NCBI RefSeq assembly: GCF_003952365.1
Contig: NZ_CP034443.1
Span: 5,821,001-5,885,000 of the forward strand
DNA: 64,000 nucleotides
DNA from: Mesorhizobium sp. M9A.F.Ca.ET.002.03.1.2
GTDB lineage: Bacteria > Pseudomonadota > Alphaproteobacteria > Rhizobiales > Rhizobiaceae
Direction: 5' to 3'
The position numbers were made by a program, and so were the translations under genes. The notes below the pieces were generated by a model. It saw only the letters and a program-made list of their open reading frames with translations. It was not told the DNA's origin and made no database searches. How positions within the stretch are numbered: position 1 is the first letter of the stretch; each line of letters opens with the position of its first letter. Below, piece by piece: positions 43,332 to 52,004 of the stretch.

Positions 43332-44027
43332 AGCGTCTGGCTCCAGTTGCTTGACGCGGAGGGGGAATGATCTGATACCCGGCCGGCGAGCGGCAAGGTC
43401 ACCAGATGGCTAGGTCTGAAAGGGCGAAAGCGGGGTGACGGCCGATCTCTCCCGCAAGGGGGGAGATTGGCAGTTCCGCCGACACCGCCACTCTCCAGCG
43501 GACAGGGAAAGTCTTGGCCTGCAGGCTCTCAACGCGTGACATACCGGTTCCCCTGATTATATGATAAAGGTGCTCCACTAAAACGGAGGTGCCTCCGTTT
43601 ATTACGTGGGGGCTGACCAGGCGCGGTTCAAGCCCTGTATTCGCAGTGGGAGAAAAAATTGGCTTCGCAGCCGCCCCGCCGCGCTTTGAGACGAACCCGC
43701 AAAGCCGCTGCGCGCGCATCGTTAAACGGAAGCGACAACGCCTAAATCGGCTGCACGTTCGACACCAGAACGTCGGCGGAGCCGAATTCGTTCGGCAATT
43801 CACTGTGGCTGGAAATTCTCGTCCGCTACCGGTTTGAAACCATCTGACCTTCCGCGGCCTCAAGAACCAGCGCCAGAATAGCGGTTCCGCCCGCCTGAAC
43901 AAAAGCTAACGGAAAAATTAGACATTGATGGCACTGTGACCAGTCTGCGCACTGTAACCAGTCTGTCCGAAAATGGAGCTCAGGCAATGGCTGGATACAG
44001 GCCTATCGAGAAGGAAAGGATTGCTGC
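43332..44027. other. Gene-free interval of 696 bp with repeats
   Basis: No convincing gene. 43444-43468 is a stem-loop of the ATCTCTCCC/GGGGGAGAT type also seen in the 39372-39527 element. 43581-43600 (AAACGGAGG-TG-CCTCCGTTT) is a 9-bp perfect inverted repeat that could be an operator or a terminator. An open frame on the minus strand across 43399-43902 has no start signal and no recognisable protein. Confidence 0.5.
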
Positions 44028-44558
44028 ATGTCATCCTTGCTCAACACAGGACTTTTGCCGCTTAGGCGCAGTCTGATCATGCTGGCAGTTTTGGCGCTTG
44101 GCATTCTGCCGGCGAGGGCGTTGGAGCCCGCTGATCTCCCGGAGCCGCCAGACACGGTGGCCTTCAATGTTCAGAGGGACGGCAAGTCAATTCCAGTCAC
44201 GTTGCGACAGCTGGAAAAGCTCGGTCTCTACAGGGTCACCACCCCAAGTCCATTTGAAAAGGGGCAGCTTACATTTGAAGGCGTTCTGTTCCGCGATATG
44301 CTCAAGCTCTTTGGACTGGAAGACAAGGATTCCGTGACTCTGCGGGCGGTGGACGACTACGTGCAGATAATTCCACAGGAAGATTGGACGGAAGGTCCTC
44401 TCCTGCTTGCCACCCGCCAGGACGGAAAGTTGCTGACCCGGCGCACGCAGGGTCCGACCCGGCTGGTCTATCCGCTCAATGACCATCCTGCCTTCGATAC
44501 GCCAATCCGCAAACCACGATGGGTCTGGCTGATCAAGACGCTCGAGCCCGGCGACTAA
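44028..44558 (+). CDS. Periplasmic molybdopterin-oxidoreductase-fold protein without metal cysteine
   Basis: This 176-aa protein has a signal peptide (LRRSLIMLAVLALGILPARA) and a mature domain related to the sulfite-oxidase Mo-cofactor domain (VTLRQLEKLGLYRVTTPSPF, FEGVLFRDMLKLFGLEDKDS, DDYVQIIPQEDW, ending PRWVWLIKTLEPGD). The whole protein contains no cysteine, so the ligand that holds molybdenum in true enzymes is missing. It is therefore more likely a binding or sensing protein. The next gene, a membrane GGDEF-EAL protein, starts 12 bp after the stop, so the two are co-transcribed and probably work together. Confidence 0.83.
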   Translation: MSSLLNTGLLPLRRSLIMLAVLALGILPARALEPADLPEPPDTVAFNVQRDGKSIPVTLRQLEKLGLYRVTTPSPFEKGQLTFEGVLFRDMLKLFGLEDKDSVTLRAVDDYVQIIPQEDWTEGPLLLATRQDGKLLTRRTQGPTRLVYPLNDHPAFDTPIRKPRWVWLIKTLEPGD

Positions 44559-44570
44559 TCGAGATCCGGC

Positions 44571-46553
44571 GTGGCTCGCATGGTACGGTTTGGACCGAAA
44601 GGCTGGCGCGTTCCGCTCACCTACGGGACCGCGATTGCGGCTGCGGTAGCCTGCTCGGCCGTCTTGATCATCGTATTGTTTCTCAGCCTCAGCAAGATTG
44701 AATCGTCGCTGCCCCGGTTCGGCTTCTTCGCCATCCGCGAATTCCACATTGCCATACGCGATGTAACCCACCTCCGGGACATGACTTCGCTCGCCCAGGC
44801 CGCCCCCGGGTCCGCGGACAGCCTCGCGCAGTTATCGACGGCCAACGACCTGGTCTACATTCGTTTCAAGCGGATCGACGGCACCGGGACAACGAGCGAA
44901 ATTCCCGCCTATGCAGGCATCGTGCCGCGTGTCGTCGACGCGGTGACACGGCTTGATGCCATGATTGCGGCCGGGCTGCCTCTCGACGAAAAGAGCCTGA
45001 AGGAAATGGGGTTGGAACTCGAGCATCTCGTCGAGAGGATGAATGACGAATATTATAAATATGGAGATGAGGTCAACGTAGATCTCTATTCGACAGAAAA
45101 AAGCCTGAATAGATTCAACTACCAGATCGCATTCGTCCTGGCGGTCTTGTCGCTGCTGGCGATCGGAACTGCCGTATTGCTCATCGGTCGTCGGGAAACG
45201 ATAAAGAAACTGGAATTTCTGGCCTGGCGCGACGCGACGACGGAATTGAAGAATCGTGCCTGGATGTCAGCCAACAGGGACTTGATGCTGGACCGGGCAC
45301 GGCTGGCCGGCAAGCAGCTCCGGCTTTTCCTGATAGATCTGGATCATTTCAAGAGCGTGAACGATACGTTCGGTCATCACATCGGTGATCTGCTGCTGAA
45401 AGCCGTGGCCGAAGTCCTGCAATCGGTCGAACGGCCGGGCGAAGTGGTCGCTGTCCGTTTGGGCGGAGACGAGTTTGCCATCATGGCGATCGGGGACCGG
45501 CACGCCGCAGCGGATGCTCTCGGAGATCGGCTTCGGGAGCGATTGAACCGGTTTGCCGAACTCGAAGGCCATCACGTGCGCATGGGAGCCAGTATCGGCA
45601 TGGCATGTTTTCCCGAGCATGGTTCGGATATTTCCACCCTGTTGCGCAACGCAGACAGCGCTCTTTATGCCGCCAAAGCGGAAGGACGCTCTGGCTTCGT
45701 CACGTTTTCGCCTGCGATCCTCAGTCGGTTCGACATGCAGCTTGGCGAGGAAGCCGGCATCAAGCGGGCACTCAACTGCGACGAGTTCTTCCTGGTTTGG
45801 CAACCGCAATTCGAGCTGGCGACCGGCCGCATGACCGGCGCCGAGGCGCTTGTGCGTTGGCGCGACCCCGCTGCGGCAGCGATTCGTTTGCCGGTGTCGT
45901 TCATTCCAACTGCCGAACGAAGCGACCTGATACTGGAAATCGACAAGGTTGTGTTGAGCAAGGCGTGCCTGCAGGCAGCTCGATGGGTGCCTTTTTCCGC
46001 CGATGATTTCGTTTGCTCGGTCAATCTTTCGGGCAAAAGCCTTCAAAACGATGCATACTTCGCCCACCTCCTTCTGGTGTTGCGACAGACCGGACTGCCG
46101 CCGTCACGCCTGCAACTGGAAATAACGGAAGGGGTATTTATCCAGAACAGCCGAAACGCCTTGAACGCCCTGGCGGAAATTCGAAATATCGGGGTCGGCC
46201 TGGCACTCGACGATTTCGGATCCGGCTATTCAAGTTTCGGCTACCTTGCCGATTTCAATCTGGATCAATTGAAGATCGACCGATCGTTCTTGAGCGGTCT
46301 GGAATCGTCGAAGAAGAAGCAGAACATCGTTCGAGGCATTATCGCGCTGGCCAATTCCCTCGGTTTGACCGTTGTGGCGGAGGGCGTGGAAAACGAAACG
46401 CAGCTTGATTTTCTGATCGCCGAGCGATGTCACAGCGCTCAAGGGTTTTTCATGTCACAGCCCATCGAAGAAAATCTGCTGACGGACCATCTGATCGCCA
46501 GGCAAGGCCGGATGAAGGATACGGACAGGTTCAAGCTGAGCCTTTCTGCCTAG
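44571..46553 (+). CDS. Membrane diguanylate cyclase/phosphodiesterase (GGDEF-EAL)
   Basis: This 660-aa protein has a transmembrane helix near residues 20-42, a periplasmic sensor region of about 145 residues, a second helix near 186-205, a GGDEF domain (GGDEF at 298-302) and an EAL domain (EAL at 425-427). Catalytic EAL-domain residues are present: NLSGKSL, ITEG, LDDFGSGYSS, KIDRSF and AEGVE, so c-di-GMP hydrolysis is expected. GGDEF is intact, so synthesis is also possible. The RxxD inhibitory site before GGDEF is not canonical. The GTG at 44571 is a candidate start; an ATG at 44580 is the alternative. The periplasmic partner upstream probably supplies the signal. Confidence 0.9.
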   Translation: MARMVRFGPKGWRVPLTYGTAIAAAVACSAVLIIVLFLSLSKIESSLPRFGFFAIREFHIAIRDVTHLRDMTSLAQAAPGSADSLAQLSTANDLVYIRFKRIDGTGTTSEIPAYAGIVPRVVDAVTRLDAMIAAGLPLDEKSLKEMGLELEHLVERMNDEYYKYGDEVNVDLYSTEKSLNRFNYQIAFVLAVLSLLAIGTAVLLIGRRETIKKLEFLAWRDATTELKNRAWMSANRDLMLDRARLAGKQLRLFLIDLDHFKSVNDTFGHHIGDLLLKAVAEVLQSVERPGEVVAVRLGGDEFAIMAIGDRHAAADALGDRLRERLNRFAELEGHHVRMGASIGMACFPEHGSDISTLLRNADSALYAAKAEGRSGFVTFSPAILSRFDMQLGEEAGIKRALNCDEFFLVWQPQFELATGRMTGAEALVRWRDPAAAAIRLPVSFIPTAERSDLILEIDKVVLSKACLQAARWVPFSADDFVCSVNLSGKSLQNDAYFAHLLLVLRQTGLPPSRLQLEITEGVFIQNSRNALNALAEIRNIGVGLALDDFGSGYSSFGYLADFNLDQLKIDRSFLSGLESSKKKQNIVRGIIALANSLGLTVVAEGVENETQLDFLIAERCHSAQGFFMSQPIEENLLTDHLIARQGRMKDTDRFKLSLSA

Positions 46554-46721
46554 CCGGTGTCCGGCCATGGCATTTTGCCGATCTGCATTGGCAGCCGGTC
46601 GCGGCCGGGGGCAGGCTTGCGGGCCCGAAGCACATGACATACTCGATCCCGTGACTATATTAACGGGGCCTGCCGGATCCTCCCTGCCCGGTTCAAGCCC
46701 GGACCGATATTGGAGAGAAGA

Positions 46722-47354
46722 TTGACCTCGCCGCCGCCCGCCATGCTTGGAGACAAGGCCGAAGCCGCAGCGACAAAACCGCTGCGCGCCGATGCCCAGC
46801 GCAACCGCGACGCGCTGGTCGAGGTAGCGGCGGCGGCGTTTGCGGCGCATGGCGTCGATGCCTCGCTGGAGGAGATCGCGCGCCAGGCCGGCGTCGGCAT
46901 CGGTACGCTCTACCGGCATTTTCCAACGCGCGAGCATCTGGTCGAGGTGGTCTACCGGCGCGAAGTGGAAAGCCTGTGCCACGCCGCAGACGAGCTCGCC
47001 CTGCATCATCCGCCCGACGTCGCGCTCGAACAATGGATGCAGCGCTTCGTCGACTACATCGCCACCAAGCGCGGCCTGGCGACAAGCCTGCGTATCCTGC
47101 TCAACACCAATTCCACGCTGTTCTCGGACATGTCCGGCAGGGTGTCGCTAGCCTTGCGGCGGCTGGTCGACGCGGCGGTGGCCGACGGCTCGATCCGCGG
47201 CGACGTCGACGCCTCCGATGTGCTGCACGCGCTGGGCGGCATCTATTCGGCGCCCGACACCGAGGACTGGCGCGACCGCTCGCGCCGGCTGGTCTCGCTC
47301 TTGATGGACGGGCTGCGGTTTGGGGCTGCGAAATCGGCGAAGGGTGGCGAGTGA
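46722..47354 (+). CDS. TetR-family transcriptional regulator
   Basis: This 210-aa regulator has the TetR helix-turn-helix in residues about 22-70 (DALVEVAAAAFAAHGVDASL, EEIARQAGVGIGTLYRHFPT) and an all-helical ligand domain behind it. The TTG at 46722 follows GGAGAGAAG at close spacing; ATG 46743 and TTG 46710 are alternatives. The gene stands alone, followed by more than 500 bp without genes, so its target is unknown. The ligand-binding residues cannot be predicted by eye. Confidence 0.88.
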   Translation: MTSPPPAMLGDKAEAAATKPLRADAQRNRDALVEVAAAAFAAHGVDASLEEIARQAGVGIGTLYRHFPTREHLVEVVYRREVESLCHAADELALHHPPDVALEQWMQRFVDYIATKRGLATSLRILLNTNSTLFSDMSGRVSLALRRLVDAAVADGSIRGDVDASDVLHALGGIYSAPDTEDWRDRSRRLVSLLMDGLRFGAAKSAKGGE

Positions 47355-47881
47355 AGGCTGGGCCGCCGAAAGCGCGGCGCTAGAACGTAGTCCGCTTTTC
47401 GCCATTTCTTGATATTCCCGGCGCTTCCAAAGCTGACCTTCGCGCAAGGGCTCAGGTCGACATGCCCTTCCTTCTGGGCAGCGCTACGACGATCCGTGAC
47501 CAATGCGGTCTTTCAGTTGCGAGCGTCGCTAATCAGCTGTATTTGCGTTGCTTTTTCGCACCACGCGTCAAGGTCTCTCTGCTTCTCCCACGTTAAGGCA
47601 AATACTGCGCGCCGCTGCTGGGATCGACGCCCGCGAGGTGCTCGGCTGTGGCAACTTCGGTTGCCGCTCGCTGCCCTGAACGGACGTTCGCGTTCGCCAC
47701 GAGCAAGTCGCGATCAACGATGCAGCCCTACACGGTTGCTTACCGTGGGGTTACAACTGAATACGCAAATCAGTTTCCGCTAGAAATCAAATCTTCAGGA
47801 TAACTTGGCATCCTTGCCCATCGCCGACGACCGGATCACTCGGATGGATGTTCAGGAGAAAGCAGTTTAAGGGCCAATCGA
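47355..47881. other. Gene-free interval of 527 bp
   Basis: I see no gene, no tRNA and no strong palindrome. The stretch around 47680 (GGACGTTCGCGTTCGCC) resembles short spacers seen at 22670 and 54665. The composition is lower in GC than the coding DNA around it, as expected for an intergenic region. Confidence 0.4.
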
Positions 47882-49138
47882 TTGTCAGATCGGATGCACC
47901 TCGAAGTGCAGGATGACCCTGCCATAACTGCAGAAGTTGACCGACTTCTGGCGCGCCGCACGCGCGATATCCGCCTCAAAGGCCAGATCAAACGCCTGTT
48001 TCGAGCACGTGTCTGGTCGCAAACGGCAAAAATCATCCGCGCCTGGATGATCTGGGTGGCTTTCTTGGATGTGCTGACGCTGGCGCTCAACATGTTGATG
48101 CTTCCAAGGGCGATCGCGCTGTCCATGCTCCTGCCTGGCGCCATCATTCCGCCCGTCGTTCTGGTCGTCGTCTTGGTCTGGCGAAAGCCGCAGGCGCCTT
48201 GGCTCCAAGGGGCTTCGCTGATCGCGGGAATGTTTCTCATCTTGTTGTCGGTTGCATTGGTCGGCGTAAGCGCTGGTGGCGAGTTCTACGAACGGCACTT
48301 GAACGTCATGCTGTTCGTGGCCATCACGGCCATCATCATCTTTGGCATCCCGCTGGCCTGGACGGTGACTATTGCCGCCGTGGCGCTCGGTCTCTATCTC
48401 GGTTTTCAGCTGCAGAACCCGGGCATCGAATTTGGGAGCGCCGTGGCTGCGACGTTGTTTTTTGCCAGCGGTATCTTCGCAACGGTCGCGGCGCGGCGCA
48501 TCATGACAATTCTCGCTCAGAAGACTTTCCTATTTGAGCTTCGCGACCGGCGCAGAGTCGCCGAACTGGCGGAAGCGAACGATCGGCTGGAGCTCCTGGC
48601 GAGTACCGATCCGCTCACCGGCATCGCCAACCGGCGCTGGATGACGGAAACGCTCGACCACCTATGGGGCGGTGGCAGAAAATGCCCCGACGGTGCCGCT
48701 ATGCTGATGTGCGACATTGACCACTTCAAGAAGCTGAACGATCACCTCGGCCATGCAGAGGGCGATCGCTGTCTGGTCGAGGTCGCCAGCATTATCCGGG
48801 AAAACGTGAGGCGCGATTGCGATCACGTGGCCCGCTACGGCGGCGAAGAATTCCTCGTGCTCCTGCCCAGGGTGGACGAGGAAGAAGCCATCTCTGTGGC
48901 TGAGCGAATTCGTGAGAGCGTTGAGGCCGCCGCTCTTCCCAACCCTGCATCTCGCGTGTCGCGCCGCGTCACCCTCAGCATTGGAGTTGCGGTCCAGGCG
49001 GCTGACGAGGCCATCTCACCGGAGCAGTTACAGCGTCAGGCGGATGCGGCACTCTATCTTGCCAAGCAAACCGGCCGCAACCGAGTGATACTCCACAGAT
49101 CGGAGTCCGGGCGCAAACATATTCAGTCGACACGGTGA
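47882..49138 (+). CDS. Membrane diguanylate cyclase (GGDEF)
   Basis: This 418-aa protein has a hydrophobic N-terminal half with about five or six transmembrane helices (residues about 58-200) and a C-terminal GGDEF-type domain. The signature is RYGGEEFLVLLP, a GGEEF variant that is usually active, preceded by STDPLTGIANRRW and CDIDHFKKLNDHLGHAEGD. No EAL or HD-GYP domain is present, so it should only make c-di-GMP. Start is TTG 47882 with AAGGG upstream or ATG 47894. The neighbouring gene is unrelated. Confidence 0.88.
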   Translation: MSDRMHLEVQDDPAITAEVDRLLARRTRDIRLKGQIKRLFRARVWSQTAKIIRAWMIWVAFLDVLTLALNMLMLPRAIALSMLLPGAIIPPVVLVVVLVWRKPQAPWLQGASLIAGMFLILLSVALVGVSAGGEFYERHLNVMLFVAITAIIIFGIPLAWTVTIAAVALGLYLGFQLQNPGIEFGSAVAATLFFASGIFATVAARRIMTILAQKTFLFELRDRRRVAELAEANDRLELLASTDPLTGIANRRWMTETLDHLWGGGRKCPDGAAMLMCDIDHFKKLNDHLGHAEGDRCLVEVASIIRENVRRDCDHVARYGGEEFLVLLPRVDEEEAISVAERIRESVEAAALPNPASRVSRRVTLSIGVAVQAADEAISPEQLQRQADAALYLAKQTGRNRVILHRSESGRKHIQSTR

Positions 49139-49400
49139 TGCCGTCGAGCAGGCTCGCGACGCGATAGTAGAATAGTCGCCCTCGCCGCGCCGTCCTTGAA
49201 TGGCTGAGGAACGCGGACCGGCTCGGCAATGCGGGCGCATTCGAAGCCATCATCGACACGCTGGCTTCGATGAGCGCGTCGGCGGATCTGCCAGACATCA
49301 CGTCGCGCATTTCCGGGTTTGACGCGCCTACGAAAACATAGGTGTTGAAGCGGAATGGTATTAATCTGCGCGATCAGGGCTTCAGGGGCGCGGCAAAAGA

Positions 49401-50335
49401 ATGGATTTCAGCTCGGGCCATGGCTATTTCCTCATCGGCGGCCTCATCCTGGTCGGTGCCGGGCTTCTGATCCTTTCGCTGATCGTCAATGCTCGAGTGG
49501 CACACAGCGTACGCCAGGACATGCGCCATCGCGAAAAGCTGCTGGAATATTATCGCAATATCTTTTCCCAGCTCGGCGTGATCCTGATCGGGATTGGCGT
49601 TTCCCTGTTCATCTTCTTTTTCAGCAGAATTATCAGGACCAGCGCAAACGCGAAACCGAGCTCCAGCAGGTTCTCGCCAAACTGGCGGCACGCATTGCTC
49701 GCGGCGCCGCCGTCGTCGAATACCTCGGCGAATTCGATGCGCTGCTGGATGATGGCGGGCCCTACATCAGTCCGGAACTCGGTGGGACGAACGCCGCGAT
49801 CAGCGCACACGGGGCGGAACTCGGCAAGCAGGTCGCCAGTATCCTTTTGGTTGAGCGCGACGTTGAGGTCCAAGCGTTCGAGATCCTGAATTTATCGCGC
49901 GATTTCGAAGCATCGTTCGTCGTCAATGAACTCAATCCCATGCTGTGGTTCAACATCGTCCGGGATGAGAGCGAGATCAAATATGCCACCACTCAGCTCG
50001 CCCTCGATTACAAGGACTTGCAGGATGCGATCGGCGGAGAGTCAATCGAAATTGCGATCGCAAATCCTGAAAAGGAACGAAAGATCAAGCAGGAGGTGCT
50101 CGACATCTTTTATGATGCTGATCTCTTGCGCCAGCGCAGCAGGAGACTTCTCGGCCGTGCGTGCTGGCTTTTCAGCGAGGGGCGCAGCTTCGTCAACCTT
50201 GGACCGGTCAACGAGATCGAAGCCGACGCCAGGTCGCACCAGGAATGGATCGATCGGTCGAAACCCTTCCTGACGCAGTTGGCGTCGGGAAGCGGCGACT
50301 GCTTCAAATTGCTCCAGTTCAGTCCGGCGTCCTGA
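49401..50335 (+). pseudogene. Membrane protein of unknown function, one-base frameshift
   Basis: The N-terminal part (MDFSSGHGYFLIGGLILVGA, two hydrophobic helices with LGVILIGIGVSLFIFFF) runs in one frame until about 49622. Then the sequence continues one frame over as QQNYQDQRKRETELQQVLAK and a soluble domain of about 230 residues to the stop at 50333-50335. Adding one C in the run CTTTTTCAGCAG joins them into a protein of about 310 aa. The join falls exactly where helix two ends, as expected. No family is recognised. Confidence 0.78.
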
Positions 50336-50665
50336 ATTGAGTAACGAGCCGGAAAGGCTCGCCGCCCCGGCGCTCCAGGGCTCAGAGCTAGCCAACTGGC
50401 TACCGACGATGGCCGATATGTTGCCGTTTGTCTCGTCGTTTGGAACGAGAAAGTGCCTCTAAAGCGGTGTCGTGTGATTTCCCGCTCGGGCTGCCCGTTT
50501 CGTAGTCGCGACACTCATAGATTTGATGCGATATAGTCCGCACGGTAGATTTGGGACTCGATCTTGCGGCGCCTGGCCCAATCGCCGCGAATGCGGAAGA
50601 GGATAGCCATCCCGATCCGAGGCCTTATAACAGGCCGACAGGATTTCGATGTTCAAGGGGAGACG
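50336..50665. other. Gene-free interval of 330 bp
   Basis: No gene is supported. The stretch at 50505-50545 (GTCGCGACACTCATAGATTTG) could contain a promoter for the downstream molybdenum hydroxylase operon, but I cannot define -35 and -10 elements. The last bases before 50666 contain the ribosome-binding site GGGGAG. Confidence 0.4.
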
Positions 50666-51526
50666 ATGCGCTACATACGTCCGCTTTCAATGGAAGATGC
50701 CGTTGGCCAGTTGGCCGGATCAGGCGGCACGGCCGCCATTCTCGCCGGAGGCAGCGACCTCCTGGTGAGAATGAAAGGCGGCTTTATCGAACCCGACCTG
50801 ATTGTCGACATCAAGACGATCGAGGGCTTGAGTGAAATCCGCGAAACGGCGGACGGCTTCAGCATCGGTGCTGCGGTCCCCTGCGCCGTATTGGGAGAGA
50901 ACGCGGCCCTGAACAAGGCATGGCCAGGCGTCGTCGAGGCGGCGAAGCTGATCGGCTCGAAGCAGGTGCAGGGACGCTGCACCATAACAGGCAATCTCTG
51001 CAACGCCTCGCCGGCGGCCGACAGCGTGCCGGCGCTGGTAGCCGCAGGCGCCAGGGCGGTGGTCGTCGGTCCGGGAGGCAGGCGCACGGTTCCCGTGGAG
51101 GCCGTGCCGACCGGGCCTGGCAAGACGTCGCTCGCCAAGGGCGAGATCATCGAGGCGATCCTGCTCGACAGGCGCGCGCCGCGCTCCGGCGATGCCTATC
51201 TGCGTTTCATTCCACGCACGGAGATGGACATCGCCGTGGTCAGCGCCGGGGTGAACCTGACGCTCGATGAGCAAGGTGTCGTCAAATCGGCCCGCGTGGC
51301 GCTGGGCGCCGTGGCCGCGACGGTGCTGCTGGTGGAAGAGGCCGCCGAGGCCCTGATCGGCAGGAAGCTGGACGAAGCAGCACTTGAGCGGCTCGCCAAG
51401 GTCTGCTCGGGGGCCTGCCGCCCCATCGACGACAAACGCGGCACCGTCGAATTCAGAAGAAAAGTTGCGGGTGTGCTGGCCAGGCGGGCAGCCACGACCG
51501 CCTATGCACGTGCAGGAGGCAAATGA
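50666..51526 (+). CDS. Molybdenum hydroxylase FAD subunit (CoxM-like)
   Basis: This 286-aa subunit has the FAD-binding motifs of the CO-dehydrogenase flavoprotein family (AILAGGSDLLVRMKGGFIEP, TITGNLCNASPAADSVPALV). It passes electrons from the iron-sulfur subunit to a carrier. It lacks the cysteine loop found in the FAD subunit of the other operon (41872-42855), so the two enzymes belong to different subgroups. ATG 50666 has GGGGAG upstream; longer frames upstream are not conserved-looking. Its stop overlaps the next start (ATGA). Confidence 0.9.
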   Translation: MRYIRPLSMEDAVGQLAGSGGTAAILAGGSDLLVRMKGGFIEPDLIVDIKTIEGLSEIRETADGFSIGAAVPCAVLGENAALNKAWPGVVEAAKLIGSKQVQGRCTITGNLCNASPAADSVPALVAAGARAVVVGPGGRRTVPVEAVPTGPGKTSLAKGEIIEAILLDRRAPRSGDAYLRFIPRTEMDIAVVSAGVNLTLDEQGVVKSARVALGAVAATVLLVEEAAEALIGRKLDEAALERLAKVCSGACRPIDDKRGTVEFRRKVAGVLARRAATTAYARAGGK

Positions 51527-52002
51527 TGGCTGGTGTAGCAGTCTCAACGACAATCAACGGCGACAATTTCGAGTATCTTTGCCAACCGGACGAGACGCTG
51601 CTCGACGTGCTGCGCGACCGCCTCGGGCTGACAGGCGCCAAGGAAGGCTGCGGCACCGGCGACTGCGGCGCCTGCAGCATCATCCTCGACGACCGGCTGG
51701 TGTGCTCGTGCCTGGTGCTTGGCGCGGAGGCCGAAGGCCGGCGCATCGAGACCATCGAGGGCATGGCGCATGGCGACAGGCTGCATCCGCTGCAGCAGAA
51801 GTTCCTCGAGCACGCAGCGCTTCAATGCGGCGTTTGCACGCCGGGCTTCCTGATCGCGGCGAAGGACCTCTTGGCCAAGAACCCCGACCCGACCGAGGAG
51901 GAAATCCGCTTCGGCCTCGCCGGGAACCTCTGCCGCTGCACCGGCTACGACAAGATCGTGCGCGCCGTCCAGGACGCGGCAAACGTGATGAAGGGAGCCT
52001 GA
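51523..52002 (+). CDS. Molybdenum hydroxylase 2Fe-2S subunit (CoxS-like)
   Basis: This 159-aa subunit carries two 2Fe-2S clusters: CGTGDCGACSIILDDRLVCS for the ferredoxin-type cluster and CGVCTPGF with NLCRCTGYDKI for the helical one. It lies between the FAD and Mo subunit genes, overlapping the first by 4 bp (ATGA) and separated from the second by 2 bp. The protein has no export signal, so the enzyme is cytoplasmic or membrane-associated on the inside. Confidence 0.93.
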   Translation: MMAGVAVSTTINGDNFEYLCQPDETLLDVLRDRLGLTGAKEGCGTGDCGACSIILDDRLVCSCLVLGAEAEGRRIETIEGMAHGDRLHPLQQKFLEHAALQCGVCTPGFLIAAKDLLAKNPDPTEEEIRFGLAGNLCRCTGYDKIVRAVQDAANVMKGA

Positions 52003-52004
52003 CG

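Noticed and set aside
43399..43902. Long minus-strand open frame that might be a gene
   Set aside because: Arg-rich, no ribosome-binding site, overlaps repeat sequence and shows no domain; it looks like a chance open frame in GC-rich DNA.
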